A DNA stretch of 21,426 nt, taken from an uncultured Campylobacter sp. (GTDB lineage: Bacteria > Campylobacterota > Campylobacteria > Campylobacterales > Campylobacteraceae). The position numbers and the translations under genes were made by a program. The notes below the pieces were generated by a model that ran no database searches, was not told the DNA's origin, and saw only the letters and a list, made by a program, of their open reading frames with translations. The stretch's first letter is position 1. Every line of letters starts with the position of its first letter. The stretch spans positions 1 through 21,426 of the forward strand of contig CAAHEJ010000124.1 in the NCBI GenBank assembly GCA_900772495.1, read 5' to 3'. This document shows, piece after piece, positions 6,686-14,273 of the stretch.

Positions 6686-6691
6686 TATCAT
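6686..6691 (+). promoter_or_regulatory. Possible -10 box of aspA-dcuA
   Basis: TATCAT lies in a very AT-rich stretch, 48 bases before the aspA start, and would place the transcription start around 6698, at the edge of the palindrome at 6700-6714. The match to TATAAT is imperfect, and the region offers other A/T-only candidates. Confidence 0.3.
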
Positions 6692-6699
6692 TTAGCCTG

Positions 6700-6714
6700 T
6701 AAGGTTAAACCTTA
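6700..6714. promoter_or_regulatory. Perfect 15-base palindrome in the aspA leader, candidate operator
   Basis: TAAGGTT-A-AACCTTA is a perfect inverted repeat with seven-base arms and one central base. A second palindrome, GTTAA-ACC-TTAAC at 6704-6716, overlaps it. It sits just downstream of the likely aspA promoter and 24 bases before the start codon, ahead of the strong AAGGAG ribosome site. The expression of aspA and dcuA usually responds to oxygen and carbon source, so a transcription-factor site is plausible. As RNA it could also form a short hairpin. Confidence 0.4.
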
Positions 6715-6738
6715 ACATCATTTAAAAAGGAGTTCCTA

Positions 6739-8148
6739 ATGGGAACAAGAAAAGAACACGATTTCATCGGTGAGTTAGAAATCGATGACAGCGTTTATTA
6801 CGGAGTGCAAACATTCCGTGCGGTTGAGAATTTTGACATTTCTCACGACAGACTCAAAAACTTTCCGCGCTTTGTGCGTGCGATGGCGCGAGTGAAAAAA
6901 GCCGCAGCGATGGCGAATTTCGAGCTTGGTTTGCTTGATAAAGACATAGAACAAGCCATCATTAAAGCTTGCGACAAGATTTTGGAAGGTGGTTACTATG
7001 ACCAGTTTGTGGTGGATATGTTTCAAGGTGGGGCTGGAACCAGCACAAATATGAACGCTAATGAAGTGATTGCCAACATAGGGCTTGAACTTTTAGGACA
7101 CAAAAAGGGCGAGTATCAATACTTGCACCCAAACGACCATGTGAATTTAAGCCAAAGCACAAATGATGCTTATCCAACGGCGTTGCGTTTAGCCCTGCAC
7201 GATTATTTAAGCGATTTGGCAAAGGCTATGGAGCATTTGAAAACCGCCTATGAAAAAAAGGCAAAGGAATTTAAAAATGTCTTAAAAATGGGGCGCACTC
7301 AGCTGCAAGATGCTGTGCCTATGACCTTAGGGCGTGAATTTCAAACCTTTGCGGTGATGATGGGCGAGGATATTGAGCGTGTTTTAGAGGCTCGCAAACT
7401 TGTCCTTGAAATCAATCTAGGCGGCACAGCCATAGGCACAGGCATAAATTCGCACCCTGATTATCCAAAAGTAGTGGAAAAGAAACTCCGCGAGGTTACA
7501 AAGCACGATTATGTCGTGGCTGAGGATTTAATCGAAGCCACACAAGACACAGGGGCTTATGTGCAAATTTCAGGCGTGTTAAAACGCGTAGCGACAAAGC
7601 TTTCAAAGGTTTGTAATGACTTGCGCCTTTTAAGTAGCGGTCCAAAATGCGGACTTAATGAGATAAATTTGCCTAAAATGCAACCGGGCAGCTCGATAAT
7701 GCCGGGCAAGGTAAATCCCGTAATCCCAGAAGTGGTAAATCAAGTGTGCTACTATGTCATCGGCGCTGATATGAGCGTAACCTTTGCTTGCGAGGGCGGA
7801 CAGCTTCAACTTAATGTCTTTGAGCCTGTGGCTGCTTACTCGCTCTTTAACTCTATAACTATGCTTGAAAAAGCGATGAAAACCCTTGCTGATAAATGTA
7901 TAGACGGCATCACCGCAAATGAAAAAGTTTGCTCTGATTTTGTATATAATTCTATCGGCATTGTAACGGCGCTTAATCCATACATAGGCTATGAAAATTC
8001 AGCAAGCATAGCAAAAGAAGCCCTTAACACAGGCAAAAGAGTGTATGATTTAGCATTAGAGCGTGGGCTTTTAAGCAAAAAAGAGCTTGATGAGATACTC
8101 ACGCCTGAAAATATGCTTAACCCACATATGACAAAAAAGCGTAATTAG
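6739..8148 (+). CDS. aspA: Aspartate ammonia-lyase AspA
   Basis: This 469-residue cytoplasmic enzyme converts L-aspartate to fumarate and ammonia. Fumarase/aspartase superfamily motifs are clear: GAGTSTNMNANEV (98-110), HPNDHVNLSQSTNDAYP (130-146) for substrate binding, and the mobile signature loop GSSIMPGKVNP (317-327) with the catalytic serine. The length is typical. The start follows AAAAAGGAG. In amino-acid-using campylobacters aspartate is a major carbon source; the fumarate enters the citric acid cycle or serves as electron acceptor. It is followed nine bases later by dcuA, the same pairing as C. jejuni Cj0087-Cj0088 (from memory), so the two form one functional unit. Confidence 0.96.
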   Translation: MGTRKEHDFIGELEIDDSVYYGVQTFRAVENFDISHDRLKNFPRFVRAMARVKKAAAMANFELGLLDKDIEQAIIKACDKILEGGYYDQFVVDMFQGGAGTSTNMNANEVIANIGLELLGHKKGEYQYLHPNDHVNLSQSTNDAYPTALRLALHDYLSDLAKAMEHLKTAYEKKAKEFKNVLKMGRTQLQDAVPMTLGREFQTFAVMMGEDIERVLEARKLVLEINLGGTAIGTGINSHPDYPKVVEKKLREVTKHDYVVAEDLIEATQDTGAYVQISGVLKRVATKLSKVCNDLRLLSSGPKCGLNEINLPKMQPGSSIMPGKVNPVIPEVVNQVCYYVIGADMSVTFACEGGQLQLNVFEPVAAYSLFNSITMLEKAMKTLADKCIDGITANEKVCSDFVYNSIGIVTALNPYIGYENSASIAKEALNTGKRVYDLALERGLLSKKELDEILTPENMLNPHMTKKRN

Positions 8149-8157
8149 GAGGACATT

Positions 8158-9504
8158 ATGGACATTATGCTCATTTTACAAATCATCGTGCTTTTAGGCG
8201 CGATTTTCTTAGGTATCCGCCTTGGTGGCATAGCTATCGGCTATGCGGGCGGTTTGGGAGTCATCGTGCTAGGGCTTTGCCTTGGTATGAAACCGGGCGC
8301 CATTCCTTGGGATGTTATTCTCATCATTATGGCGGTTATCGCGGCGATTGCAGCTATGCAGCTTGCAGGCGGGCTTGATTATTTGGTGCAAATAGCAGAA
8401 CGCATTTTGCGCTCAAACCCCAAATATATCAACTTCCTTGCCCCAACGGTTACTTACTTTTTAACCATACTCGCAGGCACAGGACACACCGCATTTTCGA
8501 TGATACCTGTTATCGTTGAAGTGGCAAAAGAGCAAAACATAAAGCCTAGCGTGCCGCTTTCCATCGCTGTCGTGTCATCACAAATCGCCATCACAGCTAG
8601 CCCTGTGAGTGCGGCGGTTGTCTATATGACAGGCGTTTTAGAGCCTTTGGGGTGGAGCTATCCTTTGCTTTTAGCTATTTGGATACCAACAACCTTTGTC
8701 GCTTGTATGCTTACAGCCCTTATCATCGGCAAATTGTCTGATTTAGACCTTTCAAAAGACCCTGTGTATAAAGAAAGGCTCAAAAAAGGACTTGTTAAAG
8801 CCCCTGTTGGCGCGCAAAATATGAAACTCCCAGAGGGTGCGAAACTCTCTGTGCTTTTCTTTTGTTTAGGCGTTCTTTTTGTGGTGCTTTACGCAACTGC
8901 TATTTCTAAAATCGGCGGCGAGCCTGTTTTAATCGCAAATGTCATCGTGCCACGAGATGCAGCCATAATGAGCGCGATGCTTACCATAGCTACGCTTATC
9001 GTCATCTTTTGTAAAGTCGATGCGAGCAAAATCCCTGAAACTTCATCAGTTTTCAAAAGCGGTATGGTAGCGTGCGTGTGCGTTTTCGGTGTGGCTTGGC
9101 TTGGCAATACCTTTGTCGAAGGACACACAGAAAGCATTAAAAACCTTGCGGCTGATTTGGTTACAAGCTATCCAGCACTTTTGGCTGTGGTGTTTTTCTT
9201 TGCTAGCACTTTGCTTTACTCACAAGCTGCCACAGCAAAGGCTATCGTGCCTGTTGTGATTGTCGCCCTTGGCATAAGCCCTGAAAATGCGGGCAATGCC
9301 TACATACTTGTGGCTAGCTTTGCTGCTGTGAGCGCACTTTTCGTGCTGCCAACCTACCCAACACTACTTGGTGCGGTGCAAATGGACGATACAGGCTCAA
9401 CGAGAATAGGCAAATACATTTTCAACCACGCCTTTTTAGTCCCCGGTGTCCTTGCCATAGTATTAAGCGTGGCTTTGGGCTTTTTAGCTGTATCTTTCAT
9501 CTAA
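8158..9504 (+). CDS. dcuA: Anaerobic C4-dicarboxylate transporter DcuA
   Basis: This 448-residue inner-membrane protein has about ten to twelve hydrophobic segments. Family landmarks include the N-terminal LGAIFLGIRLGGIAIGYAGGLGV, the re-entrant region AGTGHTAFSMIPVIVEVAKEQNIKPSVPLSIAVVSS written here only by position (about residues 102-137), and LPTYPTLLGAVQMDDTGSTRIG near 400-421. It exchanges aspartate, fumarate, malate and succinate across the membrane, so AspA can be fed aspartate while succinate or fumarate leaves. AGGAGG lies just before the ATG. Transcription ends in the double hairpin region that follows. Confidence 0.94.
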   Translation: MDIMLILQIIVLLGAIFLGIRLGGIAIGYAGGLGVIVLGLCLGMKPGAIPWDVILIIMAVIAAIAAMQLAGGLDYLVQIAERILRSNPKYINFLAPTVTYFLTILAGTGHTAFSMIPVIVEVAKEQNIKPSVPLSIAVVSSQIAITASPVSAAVVYMTGVLEPLGWSYPLLLAIWIPTTFVACMLTALIIGKLSDLDLSKDPVYKERLKKGLVKAPVGAQNMKLPEGAKLSVLFFCLGVLFVVLYATAISKIGGEPVLIANVIVPRDAAIMSAMLTIATLIVIFCKVDASKIPETSSVFKSGMVACVCVFGVAWLGNTFVEGHTESIKNLAADLVTSYPALLAVVFFFASTLLYSQAATAKAIVPVVIVALGISPENAGNAYILVASFAAVSALFVLPTYPTLLGAVQMDDTGSTRIGKYIFNHAFLVPGVLAIVLSVALGFLAVSFI

Positions 9505-9525
9505 AAGCTGAATTTGCAGGCTTTC

Positions 9526-9556
9526 AAGGCGTTTAAATCTTTTTTAAACGCCTTTT
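9526..9556 (+). terminator. Hairpin terminator after dcuA
   Basis: AAGGCGTTTAAA (9526-9537) pairs perfectly with TTTAAACGCCTT (9543-9554), giving a 12-pair stem with a five-base loop and a short T run after it. It lies 22 bases after the dcuA stop codon. Confidence 0.65.
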
Positions 9557-9594
9557 AAAAGGGCTTTAAACTCTTTTCAAGGCTTGCTCTTAAA

Positions 9595-9609
9595 AAGGCT
9601 TAAAGCCTT
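9595..9609. repeat. Palindrome between the two terminators
   Basis: AAGGCTT-A-AAGCCTT is a perfect inverted repeat with seven-base arms. It directly abuts the second terminator and may be part of the same termination region. No protein-binding role is evident. Confidence 0.5.
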
Positions 9610-9640
9610 GCTCCGCCTTTTTCGGCGGAGCTTTTTCTTT
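9610..9640 (+). terminator. Strong GC-rich terminator insulating the receptor operon
   Basis: GCTCCGCC (9610-9617) pairs with GGCGGAGC (9624-9631) around a six-base loop, followed by CTTTTTCTTTCG. With the first hairpin it separates dcuA from the accessory operon that begins at 9750. Confidence 0.75.
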
Positions 9641-9712
9641 CGTTTTTTAAAAAAAATACAAAAAAATCATAAAAATTAACACAAATCAATAAATTTATTA
9701 GTTAAAATTTTG

Positions 9713-9718
9713 TATAAT
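9713..9718 (+). promoter_or_regulatory. Promoter of the receptor/ABC/NnrS operon
   Basis: TTTTGTATAAT is a well-formed extended -10 element 32 bases before the preferred ATG at 9750. Eleven-base direct repeats AAATTTATTAG at 9691-9701 and 9726-9736 flank it and could be paired regulator sites. Finding a promoter right after two terminators shows that the operon is transcribed independently of dcuA. Confidence 0.6.
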
Positions 9719-9749
9719 TTTGATAAAATTTATTAGAAAGGTTTTCATA

Positions 9750-11681
9750 ATGTTAAGAAAATTCACTTCTCTTGTCTTGGCGTTGAATTTCGCCTTAATG
9801 TTAAATTCAACGCTTGTTTTAAGCCCTTTGCTTGCTGATGATTTGGCAAACTCAAATCAAATCAAGCCCCTAGTGTCCTTTTCTCCGCCCCCGCTCATCA
9901 CACCGATGAATGCTCTTTCGCATAAGGTAGAAAATCAATTTGACAACAGCTTGCGTGATTATCATAGCGTTACAAACACTCTTGACAACGCCTTTAATCC
10001 CTTTCATTTTGCCAGCGGTATTTATGGGAATTCTACCTACAATACTTTGCTTGCTAAATTTAGAGCGAGCAAAGTATATGGAGCATTAAATGCGCATTAC
10101 ACCAAAGCAAATTCATACAAAGATGGCGATGGTAACAAGGTAAATTTTGGCTACAAAAGAGCAGGCGCAAACGCTATGCTAGGATTTGTGTTAAACTCTT
10201 ACAATGAGTTTAAAACTACTTTTTTGTTTGATGATATCATAGATGATAAACAGCTTCATTATGTAATGGACCCTGTCGATACAAAACGATATATTTTTAA
10301 GTTTGATTATCGTTTAGGAGAGGAAGATTTAAGCAACACCTTAAATTTGAGCGCACTTTATAGAGACATTTCAAGGAGAGCAAACAACTACGACTTGCGT
10401 CCAACAGCACCAGCTAAAACAAAGATGAAAGTTAAAAGGCAGATATTTGATATAAATGCTAGATATGACATTTCGTGGCAAAGCATTCATAATGAATTTG
10501 GCGCACTTTACACACAAGATAGACATTTAGCCAAAAGATTTATGATGAATGGCACAACAATGCGGGGTTTTACACATAATGGTTACCGCTTTGCAAATGT
10601 TTTAGCTCATCAAATTAGCGTTTTTGAGAGCATTAAATTTGACTTTAATGAACAAAATGCCTTAAATTTAGGCGTTCATTATGATTATAATGTGGCTAAT
10701 GTCAAAGATAAAGATGTCGTTGTCGCCACGCAAGGACAAATGCAAATCACCGCAAACAATATGTGGTTTGCGCATTATGGTAAAAGGGTTGATGATAATA
10801 TCAAAAAAGACGCGCTTTCACTTGCTTTAAAATATGAATTTAAACCCTTTTCAAATCACAGCTATGCCCTAAATTTACAAAGCATTGAGCGCATTCCTAC
10901 TAATGATGAACGCTTTGTTGCTATAAATCCGCCCAGCAATAACTCGCAAGCACACGCGCAAGCTTGGGTAAGCAACCCTTTCTTAAAACCAGAACGGCGC
11001 AACCAAATCAAATTTGAAACACAAATAAAAAGCGAATTTTTTGGCGAATATATGCACTCAAAATATAATGAAAACGCATTCAGTGTAGGCGGATATATAA
11101 TGAGTGATTTTGCGAAAGATTTTATTATTTATGATAGATTTTTAAGCTATACAAACGCTGATGCCGCGCAGCAAGCAAACTACCGCAAACATATCATCAC
11201 GCGCAATGTTGATGCAAGAGTATTTAGCGCAAATGCAAATGTAGCTTTCAATTTTTGGGGTAATTTTGGAGCAAGGCTAAATTTATGGGCAGCTTACGGG
11301 CAAAATGACACGGACAAACGCCCGCTTTATCAAATCCGCCCACTTGAAGCGCAGCTTAACTTGGATTATGAGGATTACGCCTTTTTTGGTAAATTTAATG
11401 TAGGCTCAGCTTTAAGAGCTGTGGCAAAACAAACAAGGCGAGATGATGACATAAACAAAGGACTTGGCATAGATAGAGATAAAGCAGGTTTTGCTTTGCT
11501 TGATATTTATGCGGGCATAAGTTTGTATGATAAAATAGGGCTTCGTTTCGGCGTGGATAATGTTTTAGATAAAACATATAGCGAGTATATCAGTGCTTCG
11601 CATGTGGAAGCCATCGCGCCAACGGCTATTATCAACGCACCGGGGCGGACATTTTATGTCAGCATTCACGGCAATTTTTAG
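9750..11681 (+). CDS. OprC/NosA-like TonB-dependent-type outer-membrane receptor lacking a recognisable plug
   Basis: I take ATG 9750 (643 residues), preceded by AGAAAGG, because an upstream TTG at 9720 sits on the -10 box. A signal peptide covers about residues 1-30 (cleavage near LLA-DD). The remainder looks like an outer-membrane beta-barrel. Segments such as ANSYKDGDGNKVNFGYKRA near 130 and the end NVLDKTYSEYIS...INAPGRTFYVSIHGNF match the copper-receptor (OprC/NosA) branch as I remember it. The usual plug of about 120-150 residues, with its VEVLRGP-type signature, is missing: only about 80 residues of undefined sequence precede the barrel. Its substrate may be copper or a metal chelate. 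It is the first gene of an operon with an ABC importer and an NnrS-like protein. Confidence 0.75.
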   Translation: MLRKFTSLVLALNFALMLNSTLVLSPLLADDLANSNQIKPLVSFSPPPLITPMNALSHKVENQFDNSLRDYHSVTNTLDNAFNPFHFASGIYGNSTYNTLLAKFRASKVYGALNAHYTKANSYKDGDGNKVNFGYKRAGANAMLGFVLNSYNEFKTTFLFDDIIDDKQLHYVMDPVDTKRYIFKFDYRLGEEDLSNTLNLSALYRDISRRANNYDLRPTAPAKTKMKVKRQIFDINARYDISWQSIHNEFGALYTQDRHLAKRFMMNGTTMRGFTHNGYRFANVLAHQISVFESIKFDFNEQNALNLGVHYDYNVANVKDKDVVVATQGQMQITANNMWFAHYGKRVDDNIKKDALSLALKYEFKPFSNHSYALNLQSIERIPTNDERFVAINPPSNNSQAHAQAWVSNPFLKPERRNQIKFETQIKSEFFGEYMHSKYNENAFSVGGYIMSDFAKDFIIYDRFLSYTNADAAQQANYRKHIITRNVDARVFSANANVAFNFWGNFGARLNLWAAYGQNDTDKRPLYQIRPLEAQLNLDYEDYAFFGKFNVGSALRAVAKQTRRDDDINKGLGIDRDKAGFALLDIYAGISLYDKIGLRFGVDNVLDKTYSEYISASHVEAIAPTAIINAPGRTFYVSIHGNF

Positions 11682-11697
11682 ACAAAAAGGACAAAAA

Positions 11698-11742
11698 ATG
11701 AAAAATTCAGCACAAAAATTCAACAAAAAGGATAAAAAATGA
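11698..11742 (+). CDS. Possible 14-codon leader ORF before the binding-protein gene
   Basis: An ATG with its own ribosome site (AAAAAGGACAAAAA) opens a lysine-rich peptide, MKNSAQKFNKKDKK, whose TGA overlaps the next gene's ATG as ATGA. The ribosome site plus ATG is nearly repeated 41 bases later (AAAAAGGATAAAAA before ATG 11739), which suggests a small local duplication. It may help couple translation after the receptor gene, or it may be chance; no homology can be judged at this length. Confidence 0.3.
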   Translation: MKNSAQKFNKKDKK

Positions 11743-12713
11743 ACAGACGAAACTTTTTAGAAAAAAGCTCATCTTTGAGCTTGGCAACTTTGACAACTTT
11801 GGCTTTGCCAAATTTAGCTTTTGGCAAAGATACACTTACCATTTGGGGCGCACCAGCACTCATTGCGTTAAGTCTTGCGGTAGCTACGCAAAGAGGGGAA
11901 GCGCGAAAGCAAAAGGATTTAAAGCTTAAAATTTGGAACACCCCAGACCAGCTAAGAGTAGGCTTTGCGAGTGGAGATTTTGTGTTAAGTGCAGCTCCGT
12001 CAAATGTCGGCATAAATTTAGCTCACCAAGGGCTTGATATAAAGGTGTTTAACATTCTCACAAATGGCTTAAACTATATTTTTACGCGCGATGAGCGCAT
12101 AAAAACTCTGCACGATTTGGAGGGCAAACATATCATTATGCCTTTTAAAAACGATATGCCCGACATAGTTTTTGCCGCGCTTTGCAAGAAAATAGGCGTT
12201 AATAAAGACAAAATAAAAATCACCTACGCTGCAAATCCGCCACAAGCAGCGCAACTTTTCATCGCCAAAGATGAATTTGATGCTGTGCTTTCACAAGAAC
12301 CGCTTGCATCAGCACTCACGCTTATGGCAAAGAAAAACGGCATTAGCGTTTATCGGCAAATTTCTATGCAAGATGAATGGCAAAAGGTTTTTGGTATGAG
12401 CGTTCCGCAAGCTGGGCTTATCGTAAATGGGGCGTATTATGAAGCAAACAAGCCCTTTTTTGAGAGCTTTCACAAGGACTTGCAAAATGCGGTAAAATGG
12501 ATAAAGGCAAACCACGATAGTGCCGCACAGCTTGGAGCGCAGTATCTACCAGCCCCACAAGCAGCCATAAAACTTTCCATACCCTATGCAAATATGGTGG
12601 CTTTAAAGGCGAGCGAAGTGGCTGATGATTTGATGAAATTTTATGAAATCATCTTTGAAATGAACCCTAAATTTTTAGGTGGAAAAATGCCCGATAAAAA
12701 TTTCTTTTTATAA
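11739..12713 (+). CDS. ABC transporter substrate-binding protein (SsuA/THI5-like), Tat-type signal
   Basis: This 324-residue protein begins MNRRNFLEKSS, a twin-arginine-like motif (RRNFL), followed by a hydrophobic stretch ending AFG before KD at about 29-30. The mature part has the pattern of the NMT1/THI5/SsuA class of periplasmic binding proteins: IWGAPALIALSLAVATQRGEA, LSAAPSNVGINLAHQG near 88-103, an ITYAANPPQAAQLFIAKDEFDAVL segment, and a C-terminal helical region. That class serves sulfonates, nitrate, thiamine precursors and others, so the class alone does not give the ligand. The adjacent OprC-like receptor and NnrS-like gene favour a copper or metal-chelate ligand. Export by Tat, if real, would mean the protein folds in the cytoplasm first. 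Confidence 0.8.
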   Translation: MNRRNFLEKSSSLSLATLTTLALPNLAFGKDTLTIWGAPALIALSLAVATQRGEARKQKDLKLKIWNTPDQLRVGFASGDFVLSAAPSNVGINLAHQGLDIKVFNILTNGLNYIFTRDERIKTLHDLEGKHIIMPFKNDMPDIVFAALCKKIGVNKDKIKITYAANPPQAAQLFIAKDEFDAVLSQEPLASALTLMAKKNGISVYRQISMQDEWQKVFGMSVPQAGLIVNGAYYEANKPFFESFHKDLQNAVKWIKANHDSAAQLGAQYLPAPQAAIKLSIPYANMVALKASEVADDLMKFYEIIFEMNPKFLGGKMPDKNFFL

Positions 12714-12734
12714 TGAATTTTTGTTAGGTAAGTG

Positions 12735-13532
12735 ATGATTTTAGAAAATGGCATTAAGCAAAAGCAAGGCGTTTTTGGTGCGCTTTTGGGGCATTTTTTC
12801 AGTGCCTTTCATACTTTGGGTGTGATTTGCTTTTTTATGGGCATTTGGGAGTTTGGGGCGCATTTTGCAAGTCCGATTATCTTGCCAAGTGCGCTTGAAG
12901 TGCTAAAAAGGGCTTATGAACTACTTTTTAGCGAGCAAAGTGCCTTACTGATGAGCTTACAAAGAGTTTTAAGCGCTATTTTTTTGGGCTTTTTGTGTGG
13001 AGTAATGCTAGGCACAATCGCGGCAAATTTCAAAAGCTTTGCAGCCTTTATCAAGCCTGTGGTGGATATTTTGCAAGGCATTGCGCCTATCGTGTGGGTG
13101 GTTTTGGCACTTTTTTGGTTTGGTGTTGGCGGTGTGAGCGTGGTATTTACAGGCTTTATCATCGTTTTGCCCTTATCTTTTGGAGCAAGTTTTATCAGCG
13201 TTTTAAGTTTAAATTCAAAATTAAGCCAAGTGTGCAAAGCGTATAAATTTAGCCTTTTGAAAAGGCTTAAAATTTTTTATTTGCCGTCCATTTTGCCCTT
13301 TTTGCTGAGTAATTTTAGCATAGTTTTTGCTATGGGCGTTAAGGTAGTGATAATGGCAGAGCTTTTGGGTGCTAGTGATGGCGTGGGCGCGCAAATCAAC
13401 GATGCGCGAAATTTACTTGATACTACGCAAATTTTAGCCTTTGTTGTGCTTATGGTGGGCTTGATTTTGCTTTTTGAAGCATTAGTGATAAAGGTGCTTA
13501 AAATCACACTTTTGCCGTGGCTAGAAAGGTGA
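12735..13532 (+). CDS. ABC transporter permease (SsuC/TauC-like)
   Basis: This 265-residue membrane protein has about six hydrophobic segments. I prefer ATG 12735 to the GTG at 12732 because TTAGGT is better spaced from it. Recognisable parts are WEFGAHFASPIILPSALEVL near 40, the central MLGTIAANFKSFAAFIKPVVDILQGIAPIVWVVLALFWFG region given here by its ends (about 115-153), and a coupling loop around 190-210 (CKAYKFSLLKRLKIFYLPSI) that is a degenerate EAA motif. It forms the channel for the binding protein encoded upstream, using the ATPase encoded downstream. All three importer genes lie on one transcript with short gaps. Confidence 0.85.
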   Translation: MILENGIKQKQGVFGALLGHFFSAFHTLGVICFFMGIWEFGAHFASPIILPSALEVLKRAYELLFSEQSALLMSLQRVLSAIFLGFLCGVMLGTIAANFKSFAAFIKPVVDILQGIAPIVWVVLALFWFGVGGVSVVFTGFIIVLPLSFGASFISVLSLNSKLSQVCKAYKFSLLKRLKIFYLPSILPFLLSNFSIVFAMGVKVVIMAELLGASDGVGAQINDARNLLDTTQILAFVVLMVGLILLFEALVIKVLKITLLPWLER

Positions 13533-13537
13533 ATTTG

Positions 13538-13594
13538 ATGAAATTTAAAACTAAATTGAATAAAAAGTTAAATTTGAAAGGCAAATATGCTTGA
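13538..13594 (+). CDS. Possible 18-codon ORF between permease and ATPase genes
   Basis: ATG 13538 follows GAAAGG and encodes a lysine/leucine-rich peptide (MKFKTKLNKKLNLKGKYA) that ends 8 bases inside the next gene in another frame. Like the 14-codon ORF at 11698 it has its own ribosome site and overlaps the next start. It may only keep ribosomes on the message; its existence as a peptide is unproven. Confidence 0.2.
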   Translation: MKFKTKLNKKLNLKGKYA

Positions 13595-14273
13595 AATTTC
13601 AAATTTATACTACAAAATCGCTCAAAATGAAATCATCAAGGATTTTAACCTGCACCTTAAAAAAGGCGAACTCATCACGCTTTTTGGGGCAAGTGGCTGT
13701 GGCAAAAGCACTTTGCTTGCTTGTGTGGCTGGGATTTTAAAGTATGAAAGCGGTTTTATTAAAGGCGAAAAATCCGCCTTTGTTTTCCAAGAGCATTCTT
13801 TGTTTGAGAATTTAAACGCCCTTGAAAATGTGGCTGTGGTGATGAAAAAGCCAAACAAAGCGTGGATTTTAGATGAATTTAAACAGCTTTTTTTGGACGA
13901 AAAAGATGCGCTTAAATATCCAAGTGAGTTAAGCGGTGGAATGCGTGCAAGAGTGGCTTTTGTGCGTGCGCTTGCTTACAATGCGCCTTTGTTTTTGCTT
14001 GATGAGCCTTTTTCTGGGCTTGATTTTAATATAAAAAAAGTGCTTACTCACAGGCTTATGGATAAAATCAAAAGCCAAAATTACGCAGCCTTGCTCGTTA
14101 CGCACGATGCCTTTGAAGCGTGCTTGTTAAGCGATGAAATTTACTTTTTAAAGCCTAAATTTATGGGTGTTGAAAAACGCTTACGCATTGCAAAGCCTTT
14201 CGCGCAAAGAGATGAAGCCTTTATCAACGCGCACATTAAAGAGCATTTTAAAGATAGGATTTATTTTGAGTGA
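13587..14273 (+). CDS. ABC transporter ATP-binding protein (SsuB/TauB-like)
   Basis: This 228-residue ATPase is complete: Walker A FGASGCGKST (33-42), Q-loop AFVFQEHSLFENL (64-76), signature LSGGM (115-119), Walker B LFLLDEP (135-141) and the switch histidine in LLVTHDAF (H173). It energises the permease encoded just upstream. The start follows GAAAGG. The C-terminal 40 residues have no recognised extra domain. The stop TGA 14271-14273 overlaps the TTG start I infer for the NnrS-like gene, so the last two genes are translationally coupled and the NnrS-like protein belongs to the same unit. Confidence 0.88.
   Translation: MLEISNLYYKIAQNEIIKDFNLHLKKGELITLFGASGCGKSTLLACVAGILKYESGFIKGEKSAFVFQEHSLFENLNALENVAVVMKKPNKAWILDEFKQLFLDEKDALKYPSELSGGMRARVAFVRALAYNAPLFLLDEPFSGLDFNIKKVLTHRLMDKIKSQNYAALLVTHDAFEACLLSDEIYFLKPKFMGVEKRLRIAKPFAQRDEAFINAHIKEHFKDRIYFE

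Noticed and set aside
9720..9749. TTG start that would extend the receptor by 10 residues
   Set aside because: It overlaps the end of the likely -10 box and has no ribosome site; ATG 9750 has AGAAAGG at good spacing and gives a normal signal peptide.
14167..14265. Upstream TTG start for the NnrS-like gene
   Set aside because: It would overlap the ATPase gene by 107 bases, and the added residues do not look like NnrS; TTG 14266 has AGGA before it and overlaps the stop in a typical coupled manner.
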